Source: Paraburkholderia lycopersici
Lineage (GTDB): Bacteria > Pseudomonadota > Gammaproteobacteria > Burkholderiales > Burkholderiaceae
Length of the DNA: 64,000 nt
Direction of reading: 5' to 3'
Assembly (NCBI RefSeq): GCF_900096975.1
Contig: NZ_FMYQ01000031.1
Span: forward strand, 35,923-99,922
In this document: piece by piece, positions 17,909-26,330 of the stretch
Numbering within the stretch: position 1 is the stretch's first letter
How the letters are laid out: the number at the start of each line of letters is the position of its first letter
Position numbers and translations under genes: made by a program
The notes under the pieces: model-generated
Databases searched by the model: none
What the model was told of the DNA's origin: nothing
The model's input: only the letters and a program-made list of their open reading frames with translations

Positions 17909-18023
17909 AATCCGCGTTGCTTTTTTGCGCGCGTTTAAGTTTGTCTTAATTTTGGCTCGCCATTATGAGCCGGTCGGGTCGATTCGATAGTTCGATTCGC
18001 GGTTGTTCTTCACGTCCCCTGTT

Positions 18024-18054
18024 GGCCGCCGATTTCATCGGCGGCCTTTTTTTT
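18024..18054 (+). terminator. Strong rho-independent terminator with no gene upstream
   Basis: The 10-bp stem GGCCGCCGAT / ATCGGCGGCC with a TTC loop (18024-18046) is followed by eight T (18047-18054), so it ends a plus-strand transcript. No plus-strand coding gene precedes it. A TTGTCT at 17943 and a TATGAG seventeen bases on could be a weak promoter, which would give an RNA of roughly 80 nucleotides. Confidence 0.8.
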
Positions 18055-18320
18055 GCCTCCCGATGTTTGCTAGCGTCAAGTCGCGTCCGGGTTTCATGAT
18101 CGGTCGCGCGCGTTCTCTGGCGCAATGCCTTGTTCATGATTGGTCCCGAGTGCGCCCCGTTATTCGCGCCGCCGAAAAGCTGCGTCAGATATCGCTTGTT
18201 GTTGTTCGTCGTCTTGAGCGTATCGATCTCCCGTTTGGCGCTGTCGCGTAGCTCGATGCCGTGACCGAAAAGGCGCTGGGAAAATTCGCGCGGCGTCGCG
18301 GCGGCGGGTCGCCAGTCGGC

Positions 18321-18914
18321 TCACACGTGCTCGGGAAAGCCCGCGCGGCCTTGCGTGAGGTCGCGCAGCGCGAGGCGGGCGGCATCCACGGCGCTGGCGG
18401 GAAGCTGGATCGTGAGGCGCACCGTCATGGCGTACTGGCTGTCGGCGAGGACGAACTGCGCCTGCTCGATCCAGTGGCGCACGCGCGTTTCGTCCGGGTA
18501 GCCGAGTTCGATCGTGAGACGCGCCTGTGCAATGCGCTCGACGCGCGTCGCACCCTGCAGGGCCCTCGCGATGGCGTCGGTGTAAGCGCGCACGAGACCG
18601 CCCGCGCCGAGCTTCACGCCGCCGTAGTAGCGCACGACGGCGGCTAGTACGCCGTCCAGATCGTGGTGGCGCAGCACTTCGAGGATCGGCCGCCCGGCGG
18701 TGCCAGATGGTTCGCCGTCGTCGGACATGCCGGACTGGCCGCCCGCGAGCAGCGCCCAGCAAACGTGGGTGGCGGCGGGATGCTCGTCTCGCAGGCGGCG
18801 CAGTTCGGCCATGGCCGCTTCGCGGTCGGCAACGGGGATCGCGTGCGCAATGAAGCGGCTCTTGCGGATATCGAGTTCCGCGCTGACAGGATGGGCAAGG
18901 GTAAAGGTTGGCAC
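18321..18914 (-). CDS. yigZ: YigZ/IMPACT (UPF0029) family protein
   Basis: A 197-residue protein with the IMPACT signature: KSRFIAHAIPVADREAAM near residue 18, DDGEPSGTAGRPILE near 65 and VVRYYGGVKLGAGGLVRAY near 92. The C-terminal part is the DUF1949 ferredoxin-like fold. Members bind nucleic acid or modulate translation under stress; the precise bacterial role is not settled. The length matches the family. It is a single gene in the core-like part of the window. The ATG at 18914 is the only start giving the conserved MPTFTLAHPVSAELDIRKSR opening. Confidence 0.92.
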   Translation of the reverse strand: MPTFTLAHPVSAELDIRKSRFIAHAIPVADREAAMAELRRLRDEHPAATHVCWALLAGGQSGMSDDGEPSGTAGRPILEVLRHHDLDGVLAAVVRYYGGVKLGAGGLVRAYTDAIARALQGATRVERIAQARLTIELGYPDETRVRHWIEQAQFVLADSQYAMTVRLTIQLPASAVDAARLALRDLTQGRAGFPEHV

Positions 18915-19199
18915 AGCAGGTTGGCAAAACCGCGGATCGGCGGTTAATGGCAGGCTAAACCGCCATGTTAACCGATGCGGGCCAGGGACTTTCCACGTCC
19001 GTCCCCATATCTTGCCAGTTTCCGTAATGGTTTTTTGCGCTGAAGGCTAGTGACGGTCCGTCCGGCGGCATCGATAATGCTTGGCATGACGGATCTAGCT
19101 CTGGCTGGAGCGACGCCGAACTCCTCATTCGGTGATCCGTCATTCGCTTTCCCTCGCGACGCCGTTCTGGCGGGCGCGATGTTCCACAAGTCCAGGCGC

Positions 19200-19236
19200 A
19201 AAAAAATCCCCGGTCGGAATGTTTCACGACCGGGGG
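19200..19236 (-). terminator. Rho-independent terminator (minus strand)
   Basis: Perfect 9-bp stem CCCCGGTCG (19209-19217) / CGACCGGGG (19228-19236) with a ten-base loop. Read on the minus strand it is followed by a T run (A8 on the plus strand, 19200-19207). No coding gene lies directly upstream on that strand. Confidence 0.7.
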
Positions 19237-19350
19237 TCACAAGGCTCGCCTGTTCTCAAGAGGCGACTCCACCTTACGTCCGCAAAATTGCGCCGGCAAT
19301 TGGAAAAAAAACGGGTAGGCGTTGCACCAGGGAAGCGCTAGCGAGCGCGC

Positions 19351-19378
19351 AAAAAAATCCCGGCCATCGCTGGCCGGG
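19351..19378 (-). terminator. Rho-independent terminator (minus strand), second copy
   Basis: Perfect 8-bp stem CCCGGCCA (19359-19366) / TGGCCGGG (19371-19378) with a TCGC loop, followed on the minus strand by seven T (A7 at 19351-19357). It has the same GCGCAAAAAAATCCC boundary as the terminator 140 bases away. The interval 18915-19620 has no supported coding gene. Confidence 0.7.
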
Positions 19379-19627
19379 CAATGAGAATACACCGTGCGCT
19401 CCGGGGAACGAAACGCCCAATCACGTTACTCGCGGGCCGCGCAGCAAGCAACGCTTGCGCATTACCTGCCATTACTGACGGCCGCCTTTCGTGCAGGGCC
19501 CGCCCGGGCCTGGTATGAGGCATTGCGTGTGGAATCGGCGGCGCTACGGGCATTTTCGGCCTGGCCGATCCTTATGCGCGACGGGTTGCGTGCTCTTGCG
19601 CACCGCGAAGCAAGGCGGTGAAATGCA

Positions 19628-19666
19628 CCGAGGCCGGTTTCCCTTCGGGGGAGAAACCGGCCTCGG
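19628..19666 (-). terminator. Long hairpin downstream of the exported His/Pro-rich gene
   Basis: A perfect 14-bp stem CCGAGGCCGGTTTC (19628-19641) / GAAACCGGCCTCGG (19653-19666), 50 bases past the stop of the minus-strand gene at 19718. There is no long T tract, so termination may be inefficient, or the hairpin may protect the 3' end of the mRNA. Confidence 0.5.
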
Positions 19667-19717
19667 TATGCTGCTTCAGCGGGACCTGACGATATCAGAT
19701 CATGCGTATTCGACAGA

Positions 19718-20035
19718 TCAGTAACGCGGCGGGGGCGGCGGACGACGGTCGTCCTCGCGGTAGCGCGGGGGACCCGGATCGTGCGGATGGTGGTGCATCC
19801 ACTCGTCGTGTTCCCAGTACCGATGGCCGTCCCAGTAGCGGTTGTCGTGCCAGCCGATGGACAGTTGCACGCCCACCGGCATCATGTGCGGTTCACCGTA
19901 TTGCGGCGCCGAATCGGCGCGCAGCGCGAACGGTGCGGATTGAGCGAAAGCGCTCGATGCGCCCATCAGTGCGCCGCCGGCGATCATTGCGGCAGCAAGG
20001 GCGCGGGCAGGGGTCTTCCAGCTCTTCGTATTCAT
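19718..20035 (-). CDS. Small exported His/Pro-rich protein, unknown function
   Basis: A 105-residue precursor with a clear Sec signal peptide (ALAAAMIAGGALMGASSAFA then QS). The mature part is rich in His, Trp, Tyr, Arg and Pro: GWHDNRYWDGHRYWEHDEW, MHHHPHDPGPPRY and a terminal RRPPPPPRY. The clustered His/Asp pattern could bind metal, as in several short periplasmic proteins of Burkholderia, but no catalytic motif is visible. It is a single gene with a strong hairpin after it. It is probably a real gene of unknown role. Confidence 0.75.
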   Translation of the reverse strand: MNTKSWKTPARALAAAMIAGGALMGASSAFAQSAPFALRADSAPQYGEPHMMPVGVQLSIGWHDNRYWDGHRYWEHDEWMHHHPHDPGPPRYREDDRRPPPPPRY

Positions 20036-20172
20036 GCGGTTACCTCCTCTTTGGTTGCGTCGTCACGCGGCATCGGATGCTTTGTGTTTCGACCACGGTT
20101 CAAAGCTTATCGGCCGGAGGAGGCGGAATACGTGACGACTTGTAAGCTTTCGTTTCACACGATCCGTCACAC

Positions 20173-20198
20173 AAAAAAGGCCAATCTGACAATTGGCC
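20173..20198 (-). terminator. Terminator of the acyl-CoA synthetase gene
   Basis: GGCCAAT (20179-20185) / ATTGGCC (20192-20198) with a six-base loop, followed on the minus strand by TTTTTT (A6 at 20173-20178). It sits about 155 bases downstream of the minus-strand gene ending at 20353. Confidence 0.7.
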
Positions 20199-20224
20199 CT
20201 TGATGTGAAACAGTTCAGGCGGCG

Positions 20225-20270
20225 CAGTTGACAAATGATGCGATGGATTTAAGGGTCACGTTGTCAACTG
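20225..20270. repeat. 10-bp inverted repeat spaced by 26 bases
   Basis: CAGTTGACAA (20225-20234) and TTGTCAACTG (20261-20270) are perfect complements. They lie between the stop of the acyl-CoA synthetase gene and its terminator, within what should be the 3' untranslated region. Confidence 0.5.
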
Positions 20271-20352
20271 AGGTTACATTCGGGCGGCGCGGGCCGCCCG
20301 AATGGGTCGCGTTATCGCGCCGTCGGGGTCGCGAAACGCCATTCAGCGCGCG

Positions 20353-22023
20353 CTAGTCCTGCGTTTTCGTCGTTGCCGGGGCGCCGCTCAAATCAATTGC
20401 GCTTTGCGAACCCAATTGCGTGCGCAACTCGTATTTCTGGATCTTGCCGGTGGCCGTGCGCGGCAACTCGCCGAATCTCACGACGCGCGGCACCTTGTAA
20501 TGCGCGAGAAACAGACGGCAGTGCGCGATGATCTCCTCGGCCGTGGCGCTCGCGCCGGGCCGCAACTCGACGAACGCGCAAGGCACTTCGCCCCACTTCG
20601 GATCGGGCATCGCCACGACGGCCGCGAGCGCGACGGCCGGATGGCGATACAGCGTGTCCTCGACTTCGATGCTCGAAATGTTTTCGCCGCCCGAGATGAT
20701 GATGTCCTTGCTGCGGTCGGTGATGCGCACGTAGCCGTCGGGCGTCATCACGCCGAGGTCGCCCGTGTGGAACCAGCCGCCGCGGAATGCTTCCTCGGTG
20801 GCGCGCTCGTTCTTCAGGTAGCCCTTCATACAGATGTTGCCGCGGAACATGATCTCGCCGAGCGTTTCGCCGTCGGCCGGCACGGGCTCCAGGGTCTGGG
20901 CGTTGCGCACGCTTACGCCGCTTTGCAGGTGATAGCGCACGCCCTGGCGGGCGGCGAGGCGCGCCTGTTCGTCTTCGGGCAGCGTCTTCCAGTGCTCCTG
21001 CACGGCGCACACCGCAGCGGGACCGTACACCTCGGTAAGGCCATAAACGTGTGTGAGTTCGATGCCGATCGACTTCATCTTCGCGATCACGGCCGGCGGG
21101 GGCGGTGCGCCGGCCACCATGGTGCGCACGGTGTGCGCGATGCCTTCGCGATATTCGGCGGGGGCGTCGGCGAGCGCGCCCTGCACGATCGGCGCGCCGC
21201 AATAATGGGTGACGCGCTCGTTGCGAATGAGGTCGAACACGAGCTTCGCGTCGAACCTGCGCAGGCACACGTTCACGCCCGCGCGCGCGGCGATCGTCCA
21301 CGCGAAACACCAGCCGTTGCAGTGAAAGAGCGGCAGCGTCCAGAGGTACACGGCGTGCTTGGGCAAGTCCCATTCGAGGATGTTGCTTACCGCGTTCAGG
21401 TACGCGCCGCGATGGTGATAGACCACGCCCTTCGGGTCGCCCGTGGTGCCCGAGGTGTAGTTGAGCGCGATGGCGTCCCACTCGTCATGCGGCGGCGCCC
21501 AGGCGAACTCGGGGTCGCCTTGCTCGAGGAAGGCTTCGTAGTCGGTGGCGCGCGGGAAGTATTCGGGATCGGCGGGCGCGACGTCGGCCACGCTGATGAT
21601 CTTGAGATTGGGAAACGCGAGCGCCGCGCGTTGCGCAAGCGCGCCGAACTCGGTATCGACGATCAGCGCCTTGGCTTCGCCATGACGCAGCATGAACAGC
21701 ATGGTGGCGACGTCGAGCCGCGTGTTGAGCGTGTTGAGCACCGCGCCGAGCATGGGAACGCCGAAATGCGCTTCGACCATTGCGGGGATGTTGGGCAGCA
21801 GCGCCGCCACAGTGTCGCCGCGGCCGATGCCGGCCTGCGCGAGCGCGCTCGCGAGCCGGCGTGTGCGGGCGTAGGTTTCGCGCCAGTTGCGGCGCACGTT
21901 GCCGTGGACCATCGCGAGGCGATCGCCATAGACTTCGGCTGCGCGGGCGATGAAGTCGATGGGCGTGAGCGGTACATAATTGGCTTCGCGTTGCGCGAGT
22001 CCGTCTTCGTACGGATGCAACAT
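20353..22023 (-). CDS. Acyl-CoA synthetase (AMP-forming fatty-acid/methylthiopropionate CoA ligase type)
   Basis: A 556-residue adenylate-forming enzyme. The ATP/AMP motif YTSGTTGDPKGVVYHH is near residue 185, the hinge region GWFHTGDLGVMTPDGYVRI and DRSKDIIISGGENISSIEVE near 420-460, and the C-terminal catalytic Lys in PRTATGKIQKYELR. It activates a carboxylic acid as acyl-AMP and transfers it to CoA in the cytoplasm. The overall form matches medium/long-chain ligases and DmdB-like 3-methylmercaptopropionyl-CoA ligases; the substrate cannot be fixed from sequence alone. It is divergent from a Crp/Fnr-type regulator across about 170 bases, which suggests regulation by it. Confidence 0.9.
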   Translation of the reverse strand: MLHPYEDGLAQREANYVPLTPIDFIARAAEVYGDRLAMVHGNVRRNWRETYARTRRLASALAQAGIGRGDTVAALLPNIPAMVEAHFGVPMLGAVLNTLNTRLDVATMLFMLRHGEAKALIVDTEFGALAQRAALAFPNLKIISVADVAPADPEYFPRATDYEAFLEQGDPEFAWAPPHDEWDAIALNYTSGTTGDPKGVVYHHRGAYLNAVSNILEWDLPKHAVYLWTLPLFHCNGWCFAWTIAARAGVNVCLRRFDAKLVFDLIRNERVTHYCGAPIVQGALADAPAEYREGIAHTVRTMVAGAPPPPAVIAKMKSIGIELTHVYGLTEVYGPAAVCAVQEHWKTLPEDEQARLAARQGVRYHLQSGVSVRNAQTLEPVPADGETLGEIMFRGNICMKGYLKNERATEEAFRGGWFHTGDLGVMTPDGYVRITDRSKDIIISGGENISSIEVEDTLYRHPAVALAAVVAMPDPKWGEVPCAFVELRPGASATAEEIIAHCRLFLAHYKVPRVVRFGELPRTATGKIQKYELRTQLGSQSAIDLSGAPATTKTQD

Positions 22024-22196
22024 GACAGTGTCTCCGGTATCGATCGCTGGGCCCGGGGGGGCCGGTTATCGGTTTATAGGTATGATTCGCGCTACCGTAG
22101 CAGGGCTGTGCATGCCAGTCTGTCACTGGCGCGACAGAGCGGGGCCGCGATGAACGATCCCGCACCATACGATTGACCCAACACCAGGAAAGCGCG

Positions 22197-23072
22197 ATGT
22201 CGCAGTCCATTATGCCCCCGGAAGGTACTCCGCCCACTCGCGATCCGGCCGCCGATGCCGGCCGCGCCGCTTCTCAAGCCGCCTCTCAAGCCGCTTCCCG
22301 GTCCGCCTCCCAGTCCGATTTTCAGGCGGCGTCTCACGCCGCTTCGCACGGCACATGGCGCGAAGGCGAGCGCATCGACGGAGCGAACGCCCCGCGCCTT
22401 GCCGCGCTATTCGAGCGCTGCGCGTGGTTTCGCGCGCTCGCGCCCGAGCATCGCGCGTGGGTGCTCGCGTCCTCGCACGCGCAAGGCTATGCGGCGGGCG
22501 CGATCGTCGCCGCGCGCGAAGCGCCTTCGGACTGGTGGCTCGGCGTGAGTTCGGGCCTCGTGAAGTTAGCGATCTTCAACGCCTCGGGGCGCGGCTGCAC
22601 GTTTTCGGGCGTGCCGCATGGCGGCTGGTTCGGCGAGGGCAGCGTCATCAAGCGCGAGCCGCGCAGGTACGACGTGATCGCGCTGCAGCCTTCGCTCGTG
22701 ATGGCCGTGCCCGCCGACACCTTTCACCGGCTCATGGACTGCAGCCTGCCGTTCAACCGCTTCGTGATTCATCAGCTCAACAACCGCATGGGCGAGTTCA
22801 TTGCGCTGATCCAGAACAGCCGGTTGCTCGACGTGGATGCGCGCGTCGCGCAGTCGCTCGCGCAGATGTTCAATCCCGACCTCTATCCCGAAACGGGCCG
22901 GGCGCTCGAAATTTCGCAGGAGGAGATCGGCATGCTGGCGGGCGCGTCGCGGCAGCGCATCAATCAGGCGCTGCAGATGCTGGAGCGGCATGGGCTCGTC
23001 GCGCTTTCGTACAACCGGGTGGACGTGCTGAATCTCGACGGCCTGCGTGCGTTCGGCCGCGACCAGATTTGA
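22197..23072 (+). CDS. Crp/Fnr family transcriptional regulator
   Basis: ATG 22197 is chosen because AGGAAAG precedes it, giving 291 residues; the in-frame TTG at 22173 has no such site. Residues about 15-50 are a low-complexity Ala/Ser/Gln tail (repeated AASQ/AASH units), then a cyclic-nucleotide-binding-like beta barrel (VSSGLVKLAIFNASGRGCTF) and a C-terminal winged helix with EISQEEIGMLAGASRQRINQ and GLVALSYNRVDVLNLDGL. Fnr-type iron-sulphur cysteines are absent. The effector is unknown. It is divergent from the acyl-CoA synthetase and probably controls it. Confidence 0.88.
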   Translation: MSQSIMPPEGTPPTRDPAADAGRAASQAASQAASRSASQSDFQAASHAASHGTWREGERIDGANAPRLAALFERCAWFRALAPEHRAWVLASSHAQGYAAGAIVAAREAPSDWWLGVSSGLVKLAIFNASGRGCTFSGVPHGGWFGEGSVIKREPRRYDVIALQPSLVMAVPADTFHRLMDCSLPFNRFVIHQLNNRMGEFIALIQNSRLLDVDARVAQSLAQMFNPDLYPETGRALEISQEEIGMLAGASRQRINQALQMLERHGLVALSYNRVDVLNLDGLRAFGRDQI

Positions 23073-23221
23073 GCCGCGCAGAAGTCCTTACCAATCTTGC
23101 GAAGAATGGAAGGCTCTCTCCCGCGCCAAGCCGTTTTTGCGCGCAGCCTCGCTGCGTAAGCTTTGCTTATCGACTCGCATGGCGAATTTGCCGCGAGCGT
23201 GTTGATAGCAAAGGAAAGCAC

Positions 23222-23596
23222 GTGAAGAACGCAATGCAACGCATGGCGCTGGTTTCGATGATGGCGATCGTTCCCGCGGTGTCGTTTGCCCAGTCCAGCA
23301 GCAACAACAACGGTCCGGTGACGCGGGCACAGGTGATACAGGAGTTGATCGATCTGGAGTCGGTGGGCTACCACCCGGCTTCGGCGAACGACGCCACTTA
23401 TCCGGACGATGCGCAAAGCGCCATGCGCCGTCTCGCCGCGAAGCGTGCCGATGAGGCGCGCCTCGCGCAGGAGCGCCAGCAGCAGGAGCCGGCCGCGCAA
23501 TCGGGTTATGGCGCGCCGCCCGCGCCGAGCGGCGAATCGGGCGCGCCCGCGGTCGTATCAGGCGGTGCGACGCCGTCTGTGTATCGCCATCATTAA
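23222..23596 (+). CDS. DUF4148 domain exported protein
   Basis: GTG 23222 is the start, with AGGAAA six bases upstream. The product is 124 residues with a signal peptide (MALVSMMAIVPAVSFA then QS) and the DUF4148 pattern TRAQVIQELIDLESVGYHP ... DATYPDDAQSAMRRLAAK. The rest is Gln/Ala/Pro-rich and disordered. DUF4148 proteins are short periplasmic proteins present in many copies in Burkholderia; their function is not known. It stands alone after the Crp/Fnr gene. Confidence 0.85.
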   Translation: MKNAMQRMALVSMMAIVPAVSFAQSSSNNNGPVTRAQVIQELIDLESVGYHPASANDATYPDDAQSAMRRLAAKRADEARLAQERQQQEPAAQSGYGAPPAPSGESGAPAVVSGGATPSVYRHH

Positions 23597-23628
23597 CGCC
23601 TGCGGCGTGACGCAAGCGGCCGTGCCGC

Positions 23629-24252
23629 TCAGCGCTTGAGCGCGAGCCGCGCGCCGATGCCGACGAGCACGGCGCCCATTACCGCGTCGATCGGACGGCG
23701 CAGCTTGCGGTAGCCGCGTTGAACGCGGTCGGTAGAGAACAGCAGCGCCATGGCGCTGAACCAGCAGACCGATACGCCCGCAACGGTCGCGATCATCGCG
23801 CCGTGCGCCCACATCGGCGCGTGGGCAGGCAGCAGCGTCACGAACAGGCTGCCGAAGAACGCCGCCGCCTTCGGGTTGGTGAGGCCCACGAGCAGACCAC
23901 GACGGTAGGCATGCGCGGCGCCGGTTTGCTTCGCTGCCACGGCGGGCCCGGCGGCTTTCGCGCCTTGGCGCAGGCTCAGCAGAATGCGCGCGCCGAGGTA
24001 GAGCAGATACGCCGCGCCCGCCATGCGGATGCCTTCATAGAGCCACGCGAGCTGCGCGAGGATCAGACCCAGACCGAAAACGGCCAGTGTGGCCCAGAGT
24101 GCGTGCGACGTGGCGATGCCCGCCGCAGCGAAAAGTCCGGCGCGGCGGCGTGCGAAAGCGTGCGAGGTGACGGCCAGCATGTCCGGGCCGGGACTGGCGC
24201 AGGCAAGCAGCATGACACCGGCGATGGCGGCGAGTTGGGGCAGGAAATTCAT
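23629..24252 (-). CDS. LysE/RhtB family amino-acid exporter
   Basis: A 207-residue inner-membrane protein with six hydrophobic helices. The N-terminal CASPGPDMLAVTSHA matches the PGP motif of the family, followed by RRAGLFAAAGIATSHALW and GLLVGLTNPKAAAFFGSLFV (the conserved NPKA). Such carriers export amino acids or related metabolites using the proton gradient. No neighbouring regulator of the Lrp or LysG type is present, so the substrate is not suggested by context. Confidence 0.9.
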   Translation of the reverse strand: MNFLPQLAAIAGVMLLACASPGPDMLAVTSHAFARRRAGLFAAAGIATSHALWATLAVFGLGLILAQLAWLYEGIRMAGAAYLLYLGARILLSLRQGAKAAGPAVAAKQTGAAHAYRRGLLVGLTNPKAAAFFGSLFVTLLPAHAPMWAHGAMIATVAGVSVCWFSAMALLFSTDRVQRGYRKLRRPIDAVMGAVLVGIGARLALKR

Positions 24253-24382
24253 GGCGATGACGGCGGGGTTCCGAAACGATGAAGGCGGGCGCGCAGGCCA
24301 TCGACATCGCTGCCCGGCGCGGACGAAAGTCCCGAGAATAACGCGAATGCCCGCGCCGCGCTAACCGCGCCTTCGGGCGCGC

Positions 24383-26134
24383 TCACGCACCTTCGGCGCC
24401 GGCCGGCGTATCGGGCGGAACGCCGAGCAACTGCAGCGTGCCGGCCGTCACGCCCGAGAACACCGGCCCCGCCACCGTGCCGCCATAGAACGCCTTGCCC
24501 GCCGGGTCGTCGATCATCACGGCCACTATGACGCGCGGCGCGCTCATCGGCGCCATGCCGACGAACAGCGCGCGATAGCGGTTCTTCGCATAGCCCGCGC
24601 CGACCTGTTTGCGCGCGGTCCCTGTCTTGCCGCCCACGCGATAGCCTTCCACGCTGGCGGCGCGGCCCGTGCCGCCGTCGCCCGTTGCCATTTCCAGCAT
24701 GCCGCGCATGGCGGCCGCCGTGGCCGGCGTCGTCACCGCGCGCGGCGCCAAAGCCGGCGTTGCGCCAGAGCCGCCTTGCGGATCGCGCAGCAGCGTGGCC
24801 GGATGCAGCGTGCCGTTGCCAGCGTAGGCCGTATAGATCTGCGCCATCTGCAGCAGCGACGCGGAAAGGCCGTAACCGTATGCCATCGTCGCCTGCTCGA
24901 TGGGGCGCCAGCGCGCCCATGGCCGCACGCGGCCCGGCGCCACGCCCGGGAACGTGACGCCGGGCTTCTGCCCGAGGCCGTACTCCTGATACTTGTCCCA
25001 GATGGTCTGCGCGGGAAGATTCAGCGCGAGCTTCGCGAGGGCGATGTTGCTCGACTTCTGGATGGCCTCGGCCACGGTCATGCGGCCGTGGTTCGAGGTG
25101 TCGTGAATCGTCGCGGGGCCGATGCGGTAGGTGCCCGGCGACGTGTCGACGATCGTGGTCGCGCTGACCTTGCGCAGGTCCATCGCAAGCGAAACGACCA
25201 CGGGCTTGATCGTCGAACCGGGCTCGAACGTGTCTACCACGGCTCGGTTGCGCAACTGCCTGCCCGTGAGCCGCGCGCGGTCGTTCGGGTCGAACGACGG
25301 CCAGTTCGCGAGCGCGAGGATCTCGCCGTTCTGCGCGTCGAGCACCACGACGCTGCCCGCTTCCGCGTGATGCTTCGCCACGGCCGCCCTGAGCTGCGTG
25401 TAGGCGAGTTGCTGCACGCGCCGGTCGATGGTGAGCTGCACGGTCTCGCCGTTGCGCGGCTGCACGCGCTCGCCCGGCTCCGAGACGACGCGCCCGAGCC
25501 GGTCGCGAATCACCTCGCGCTGGCCCGGCGTGCCGCGCAGGCGCGCGTTCGCGGCTAGCTCCACGCCTTCCTGGCCCGTGTCTTCGATGTCGGTGAAGCC
25601 CACCACGTGCGCGGCGGATTCGCCTTCGGGGTAGTAGCGCTTCGCGTCCGCGATCAGGGTGATACCGCCCGTGCCCATCTCGTCGATGTGCGCGGCGGTT
25701 TCCGCGTCCACCTGGCGCTTGAGCAGCACGAAGGAGCGGTCGCTGCCAATGCGCCGCTCCAGTTCCGCGAGCGGCATGTCGAGCAGGCGCGCGAGCGGCG
25801 CGTGCGCGGCGGCATCGAGCAGCCTGGGATTCGCCCAGACTTCGAAGGTCGCGAGGCTCACCGCGAGCAGCGCCCCATTGCGATCGACGATGCGCCCGCG
25901 CATGGCGTCGAGTTCCAGCGTGCGCTGGTAGCGCTTTTGCCCCTGCTTCACATAGAAGCCGTGATTGGCGACCTGAATCCAGAACGCGCGCCCCGCCAGC
26001 GCCGCGAAGGCCGCGAACATGATGAACACGATGAATTTCGAGCGCCACATGGGCAGGCGCGGCGCGAGCATCGGGTGACGGGTCGCGGCCGCGTGCGGGT
26101 CGCGCGGCGGTTTCCTGGAACGGATCATCGGCAA
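24383..26134 (-). CDS. Peptidoglycan D,D-transpeptidase, FtsI/PBP3-like paralogue
   Basis: A 583-residue class B penicillin-binding protein. It has one N-terminal membrane helix (SKFIVFIMFAAFAALAGRAF), a dimerisation domain (MRGRIVDRNGALLAVS) and a transpeptidase domain with STIK (S307-K310), SSN (361-363) and KTG (503-505). It cross-links septal or lateral peptidoglycan in the periplasm. The gene stands outside any division-and-cell-wall cluster: mraY, murE and murF are not nearby. It is therefore probably a second FtsI homologue rather than the essential one. All catalytic motifs are intact. Confidence 0.9.
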   Translation of the reverse strand: MPMIRSRKPPRDPHAAATRHPMLAPRLPMWRSKFIVFIMFAAFAALAGRAFWIQVANHGFYVKQGQKRYQRTLELDAMRGRIVDRNGALLAVSLATFEVWANPRLLDAAAHAPLARLLDMPLAELERRIGSDRSFVLLKRQVDAETAAHIDEMGTGGITLIADAKRYYPEGESAAHVVGFTDIEDTGQEGVELAANARLRGTPGQREVIRDRLGRVVSEPGERVQPRNGETVQLTIDRRVQQLAYTQLRAAVAKHHAEAGSVVVLDAQNGEILALANWPSFDPNDRARLTGRQLRNRAVVDTFEPGSTIKPVVVSLAMDLRKVSATTIVDTSPGTYRIGPATIHDTSNHGRMTVAEAIQKSSNIALAKLALNLPAQTIWDKYQEYGLGQKPGVTFPGVAPGRVRPWARWRPIEQATMAYGYGLSASLLQMAQIYTAYAGNGTLHPATLLRDPQGGSGATPALAPRAVTTPATAAAMRGMLEMATGDGGTGRAASVEGYRVGGKTGTARKQVGAGYAKNRYRALFVGMAPMSAPRVIVAVMIDDPAGKAFYGGTVAGPVFSGVTAGTLQLLGVPPDTPAGAEGA

Positions 26135-26330
26135 GGCAGGCGGGAGGGCTTGGCAGCGTCACATTGTAAACATGATGTAATTTAATTGAAATGATGGGTG
26201 CGCTGGTCGCAGGACGATGGGCGCGCGTTGGGCGCCGTCATGCGCGGCAAGCGGGTGGGAAAGCGGAGGGGGTGGAAAGCGAACCGGGCCGCGAACGCGG
26301 CCCGGTGAAGACGTCACGAAACCGGCGACG

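Noticed and set aside
17889..17926. Terminator from CCCGTGC/GCACGGG plus T6
   Set aside because: The T run starts twelve bases after the stem, too far for a standard intrinsic terminator; kept only as an inverted repeat.
18003..18251. Open frame across the orphan terminator
   Set aside because: It reads through a strong hairpin and T8, and is Arg/Phe-rich without domain character.
20302..22176. Long open frame antisense to the acyl-CoA synthetase gene
   Set aside because: It is Arg/His/Ala-rich, without motifs, and exactly opposite a gene with complete catalytic motifs; it is a GC-composition shadow. The same applies to the long frames antisense to the chemoreceptor (26217-28049), PEP mutase (28122-29966), PhnW (31107-32312) and Mo subunit (34765-36927).
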